Shown piece by piece: positions 61,004 through 64,000 of a stretch of 64,000 bases of DNA. Made by a program: the position numbers and the translations under genes. This DNA is from an uncultured Bacteroidia bacterium (GTDB lineage: Bacteria > Bacteroidota > Bacteroidia > Bacteroidales > F082): positions 1 to 64,000 of the forward strand of contig CADAVB010000001.1 of the NCBI GenBank assembly GCA_902791165.1, written 5' to 3'. The number at the start of each line of letters is the position of its first letter. The stretch's first letter is position 1. Under the pieces are notes generated by a model. The model did not search any database. It was not told the origin of the DNA and saw only the letters and a program-made list of their open reading frames with translations.

Positions 61004-61756
61004 TTAGTATTCTTTGAGTTTTTGAACGAGAGCCTCGATGGAGTTGATTCCTTCGAGTTCGTTTTGAGGAACTTTCTTCAGTTTGCGATACCATTCTTTA
61101 TAAGTGTCGAAGTTTTTGAGAATCGTAAATCGCAGATAATCATATTCTTCTCCGCTTGCTTTGTCCTTATAATTCTTGTAAAGCTCGTCGTAGGGGTCCA
61201 TCATAATGGTACGTTGGTGGATTAAGTCCCAAAAAGCCTGTTTGAACTGCACGTTGGGGTCATCGGACGGAACGGGCTGGGTTTCGATTGGCGCGACTTG
61301 AGCGGCGACGTGTTCTTCTGATGGAGTTGGCTCGGGTTCTGGGGAATGGCTCGGGGTCAGCGTTGTGGTGTCAAGGGCAGGCTTGACGCTGTCGGTAACC
61401 AAAGGCTTTTCTTCTTGCGGTTTTGGCTTGTTTTTCTGTGAAGGACTTGGGGTTTTGAAAATGCTGACTGTCAATGCGATGATGATGCCAATGACAGCCA
61501 ATACGCCCAGCGCGATAATCAATCCGCGTGCGACAGAAGTGAAGCGTTCTTTCCAGGGTAGTTTTTTGTATTGGGCTACTAATTTCCCGTCGTAAATCTG
61601 GTTGTTTGGGATTTCGACCAACTTGAATCCTACAAATTCATACCCTTTTGGAGGTACAATATAGTCTTTTACGTCATGTCCGTCTTCATAAAGAGAGTAC
61701 GGGCATCCGTTCATTTTCTCGCCGTTTCCGGCATCGATACTGAAATGCTTTTCCAC
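61004..61756 (-). CDS. single-pass membrane protein of unknown function
   Basis: A 250-residue protein: N-terminal ~70 residues with a Cys-Pro-Tyr segment (MNGCPYSLYEDG) and KGYEFVGFKLV, one membrane helix (~78-100, GLIIALGVLAVIGIIIALTVSIF), a proline-, serine- and glutamate-rich spacer (~105-170), and a helical C-terminal domain with several Tyr/Lys. The spacer suggests a periplasm-spanning arm. 17 bp after the lipoprotein gene on the same strand. No family recognised. Confidence 0.7.
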   Translation of the reverse strand: MEKHFSIDAGNGEKMNGCPYSLYEDGHDVKDYIVPPKGYEFVGFKLVEIPNNQIYDGKLVAQYKKLPWKERFTSVARGLIIALGVLAVIGIIIALTVSIFKTPSPSQKNKPKPQEEKPLVTDSVKPALDTTTLTPSHSPEPEPTPSEEHVAAQVAPIETQPVPSDDPNVQFKQAFWDLIHQRTIMMDPYDELYKNYKDKASGEEYDYLRFTILKNFDTYKEWYRKLKKVPQNELEGINSIEALVQKLKEY

Positions 61757-61773
61757 GAAGAAGAAAGATTTTT

Positions 61774-62364
61774 TCAGTTCAATACTTTGTTCATGGAAAG
61801 ATAGTCGGGATAGGCTAATTGTTGGTTTCCAATGTTGATATAGGGCTTCACCTTGAGCCCGACATTGACGGGGTTGCTACTTGCACCAGCCAGCTTGAAA
61901 GCCAAGTTTACGATGGCATCGGCCGACTCGCCGCTGAACAATTGGAATAGGTCAGTGGTGATGGGAATCGAAACCGTATTGTTCGAGTTGGCGGGCACGT
62001 TGACGGCTTGGTTCAATGTGGTGCTGACGACCTGTTTTCCGTTGAGGGTCAGGATGTAGTCCATCTTGGCCATCGAGGCGGCGATGCTGTTGGGGTTTTT
62101 CACGTCGAGGTTCACGTTGAACGTCACGGGCAGCGACTTCTTGGCAATGGCATTGACGAGTGCCAACCCTTGAGAAATGTTGAGGTTTTCTCTGGTCATG
62201 CCTTTGCTCAAGTTAGCGCCCAGCATTTGGATGTTGTTGACGCTGTCGAAGTTGAAAGTGCAGTTGGCGAAATTGGCCATCTGGGCTACTTGGGTCAGCA
62301 CGTCGCACGAGGCCAGTCCGAGGGCGACGCAAAGAATCATTACGGTTTTCTTTAACTTTGACAT
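61774..62364 (-). CDS. LEA type 2/WHy-like lipoprotein
   Basis: A 196-residue lipoprotein: signal peptide with lipobox GLASC (Cys20), then a beta-rich domain. VNAIAKKSLPVTFNVNLDVKNPNSIAASMAKMDYILTLNGKQV matches the water-stress/LEA type 2 fold (NPN and a following strand). Such proteins are common small outer-membrane-associated lipoproteins in Bacteroidetes, with no defined function. Confidence 0.75.
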   Translation of the reverse strand: MSKLKKTVMILCVALGLASCDVLTQVAQMANFANCTFNFDSVNNIQMLGANLSKGMTRENLNISQGLALVNAIAKKSLPVTFNVNLDVKNPNSIAASMAKMDYILTLNGKQVVSTTLNQAVNVPANSNNTVSIPITTDLFQLFSGESADAIVNLAFKLAGASSNPVNVGLKVKPYINIGNQQLAYPDYLSMNKVLN

Positions 62365-62450
62365 ATCTCTTTAATTTTGATTATCAATTGATTAATAATA
62401 GAATTGATGCACAATTAGGTGCTTGTTTTCAAGTTTGCAATAATACGAAA

Positions 62451-62475
62451 AAAGTCGGACACGCGGCCCGACTTT
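62451..62475 (-). terminator. terminator of typA
   Basis: Minus strand AAAGTCGG - gccgcgtgt - CCGACTTT followed by T residues, about 20 bp after the typA stop. Confidence 0.88.
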
Positions 62476-62496
62476 ATGGAAATATTTTTTCTTTTT

Positions 62497-64000
62497 TTAT
62501 TCCTCCCCACGCCGCGAGGCGCGTTTACGCTCGGTTTCGTCGAGGATGATCTTGCGCAGGCGCAGGCTCTTCGGCGTTACTTCAAGATATTCGTCGTCGC
62601 GGATGTATTCCATGAACTCTTCCAACGAGAAACGCACGGGCGGCACGAGGCGGATGGCTTCGTCAGAACCCGAGGCGCGCACGTTGGTTAAATGCTTGGT
62701 TTTGTTCACATTGACAACGATGTCGTTGCTGCGCGTGTTCTCGCCGATGACCTCGCCGGCATACACGTCCTCGTTCGGGTTGATGAAGAACGTGCCACGG
62801 TCTTGCAGCTTCCAGATGGCGTAGGGGATGGCTTGGCCTGTTTCCATCGAAATCAAGGCACCCAAGTTGCGGCTGGGCATTTCGCCCTTCCAAGGCTCGT
62901 AGTCCTTGAAGCGGTGCGACACGATGGCCTCGCCTTCCGTGACGGTCAAAAGCGTGTTTCTCAGTCCGATAAGTCCTCGGGCGGGGATGTCGAAATCGAG
63001 GCACATGCGGTCGCCCTTGGGCTGCATCGAGGTCATTTCGCCTTTGCGCGCGCTGACCTGCTCGATGACGCGACCCGAAAAGTCTTCGGGAACAAGCACG
63101 GTCAGGGCTTCAACAGGCTCGCATTTCACGTCGTCAATATATTTGATGAGCACTTTGGGCTGCCCCAGCTGAAGTTCGTAGCCTTCGCGGCGCATGGTCT
63201 CGATGAGGATGCTCAAATGCAGGATGCCGCGACCGTAAACCATCAGTGCGTCAGGCGATTCGGTGTCTTCCACCTTCAGAGCGAGGTTCTTTTCGGTTTC
63301 CTTATATAAACGCTCGCGCAGGTGACGCGAAGTCACATATTTGCCTTCCTTGCCGAAGAACGGCGAATTGTTGATGGTGAACAACATGCTCATCGTTGGC
63401 TCATCGACATGGATGGGCGGCAGGGCTTCGGGATTCTCGTAGTCGGCCACGGTGTCGCCAATCTCGAAGTCGTCAATGCCCATCAGCGCGATGATGTCGC
63501 CCGCCTCGACGGGCTTCTTGGTGCGTTCCTTGCCCAAGCCTTCAAAGGTATAAAGTTCCTTGATGGTGGAGCGGGTGACGGAGCCGTCGCGCTTCACCAA
63601 CGAGACATTTTGTCCGGCTTGCAAGGTGCCGCGTTTCAAGCGACCCACTGCGATACGACCCACATACGAGCTGTAATCCAACGAAGTAATCAGCATCTGT
63701 GGTGTGCCTTCCTCGAACTTCGCGGGCGGTATCGTGTCGATGATGACGTCCAAAAGGTAGGAAACGTTGTCGGTGACGTGGTTCCAGTCGTCCGACATCC
63801 AGCCTTGCTTCGACGAGCCGTAAACCGTCGGGAAATCCAATTGGTCTTCGGTCGCGCCGAGGTTGAACATCAGGTCGAAGACAGCCTCTTGCACCTCATC
63901 GGGACGGCAATTGGGCTTGTCCACCTTATTAATAACAACGATGGGTTTCAGTCCCAGTTCGATGGCCTTTTGCAGCACGAAACGGGTTTGCGGCATGGGG
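62497..64000 (-). CDS. typA: translational GTPase TypA/BipA (N terminus beyond the window)
   Basis: The visible ~500 residues cover the end of the G domain (VINKVDKPNCRPDEV, motif NKxD), the beta-barrel domain II (VGRIAVGRLKRGTLQAGQNV), domain III and the TypA-specific C-terminal domain (GRGILHLSILIETMRREGYEL, ARGLIGLRNTLLTVTEGEA, NTRSNDIVVNVNKTKHLTN). It is a ribosome-associated GTPase for stress and assembly. The frame is open to the last base, so the start and G1-G3 motifs lie to the right. Confidence 0.95.
   Translation of the reverse strand, partial: PMPQTRFVLQKAIELGLKPIVVINKVDKPNCRPDEVQEAVFDLMFNLGATEDQLDFPTVYGSSKQGWMSDDWNHVTDNVSYLLDVIIDTIPPAKFEEGTPQMLITSLDYSSYVGRIAVGRLKRGTLQAGQNVSLVKRDGSVTRSTIKELYTFEGLGKERTKKPVEAGDIIALMGIDDFEIGDTVADYENPEALPPIHVDEPTMSMLFTINNSPFFGKEGKYVTSRHLRERLYKETEKNLALKVEDTESPDALMVYGRGILHLSILIETMRREGYELQLGQPKVLIKYIDDVKCEPVEALTVLVPEDFSGRVIEQVSARKGEMTSMQPKGDRMCLDFDIPARGLIGLRNTLLTVTEGEAIVSHRFKDYEPWKGEMPSRNLGALISMETGQAIPYAIWKLQDRGTFFINPNEDVYAGEVIGENTRSNDIVVNVNKTKHLTNVRASGSDEAIRLVPPVRFSLEEFMEYIRDDEYLEVTPKSLRLRKIILDETERKRASRRGEE

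Overview
The window comes from an anaerobic, fermentative member of the Bacteroidetes, most likely an uncultured gut- or rumen-type Bacteroidales. Evidence: promoters carry the Bacteroidetes -7 box (TAnnTTTG) in front of many genes; there is a Na+-pumping NQR operon next to a three-gene fumarate reductase, a trimeric bifurcating-type [FeFe] hydrogenase (HydABC), a succinyl-CoA to 4-hydroxybutyrate to crotonyl-CoA pathway, AdhE, Rex, and intergenic repeat families typical of uncultured Bacteroidales. No rRNA, tRNA, CRISPR array or prophage was seen. TypA runs off the right edge.

Layout. 0-6.7 kb: housekeeping (RseC-like, RluA-type pseudouridine synthase, DnaB, a Cas4-like nuclease with a PolB-type exonuclease, an acylphosphatase-like protein, a DUF368 lipid-carrier translocase). 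6.7-12.4 kb: first half of a hydrogen-sensing type signalling module (DRTGG, PHP, two GHKL ATPases, a degenerate [FeFe]-hydrogenase-like protein), interrupted by an opposite-strand DUF4143 ATPase. 12.6-13.9 kb: aspA carrying a frameshifting deletion. 14.3-24.2 kb: a small [2Fe-2S] protein overlapping nqrA, nqrABCDEF, then frdCAB. 24.5-31.4 kb: accessory region, partly AT-rich, with a methyltransferase/leucine-rich-repeat fusion, an AAA ATPase with a possible HEPN tail, a palindrome-built small ORF and a DUF1848 protein. 31.7-37.3 kb: operon abfD, nifU-like, abfT, 4-hydroxybutyrate dehydrogenase, sucD, preceded by two operator-like palindromes and a cobalamin riboswitch. 38.0-42.7 kb: second half of the hydrogen-sensing module (NuoE-like, HydS with PAS, SpoIIE-type phosphatase, group-B hydrogenase). 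42.8-47.4 kb: Fe-alcohol dehydrogenase, AdhE, Rex. 47.6-49.8 kb: secreted subtilisin with a C-terminal beta-barrel. 50-55.6 kb: two small stress-type genes and HydABC. 55.8-64 kb: ribosomal protein S1, an S4 protein, GcvP, two envelope proteins and TypA.

How it fits together. Almost every energy gene here handles electrons from NADH or ferredoxin: NQR and fumarate reductase use NADH/quinol and make succinate; HydABC makes or uses H2; AdhE and the 4-hydroxybutyrate route dispose of reductant as alcohol and C4 acids. Rex (NADH/NAD+ sensor) and the HydS module (probable H2 sensor) would co-ordinate these. A palindrome AATCGATA-N6-TATCGATT occurs at rex, adhE, aspA, nqr and abfD and is proposed as the Rex operator. 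The cobalamin riboswitch in front of abfD suggests that succinyl-CoA is sent to 4-hydroxybutyrate/crotonyl-CoA when B12 (needed by methylmalonyl-CoA mutase for propionate) is scarce. Several short repeats have entered coding sequences in frame (NqrA, NqrB, NqrF, FrdA).
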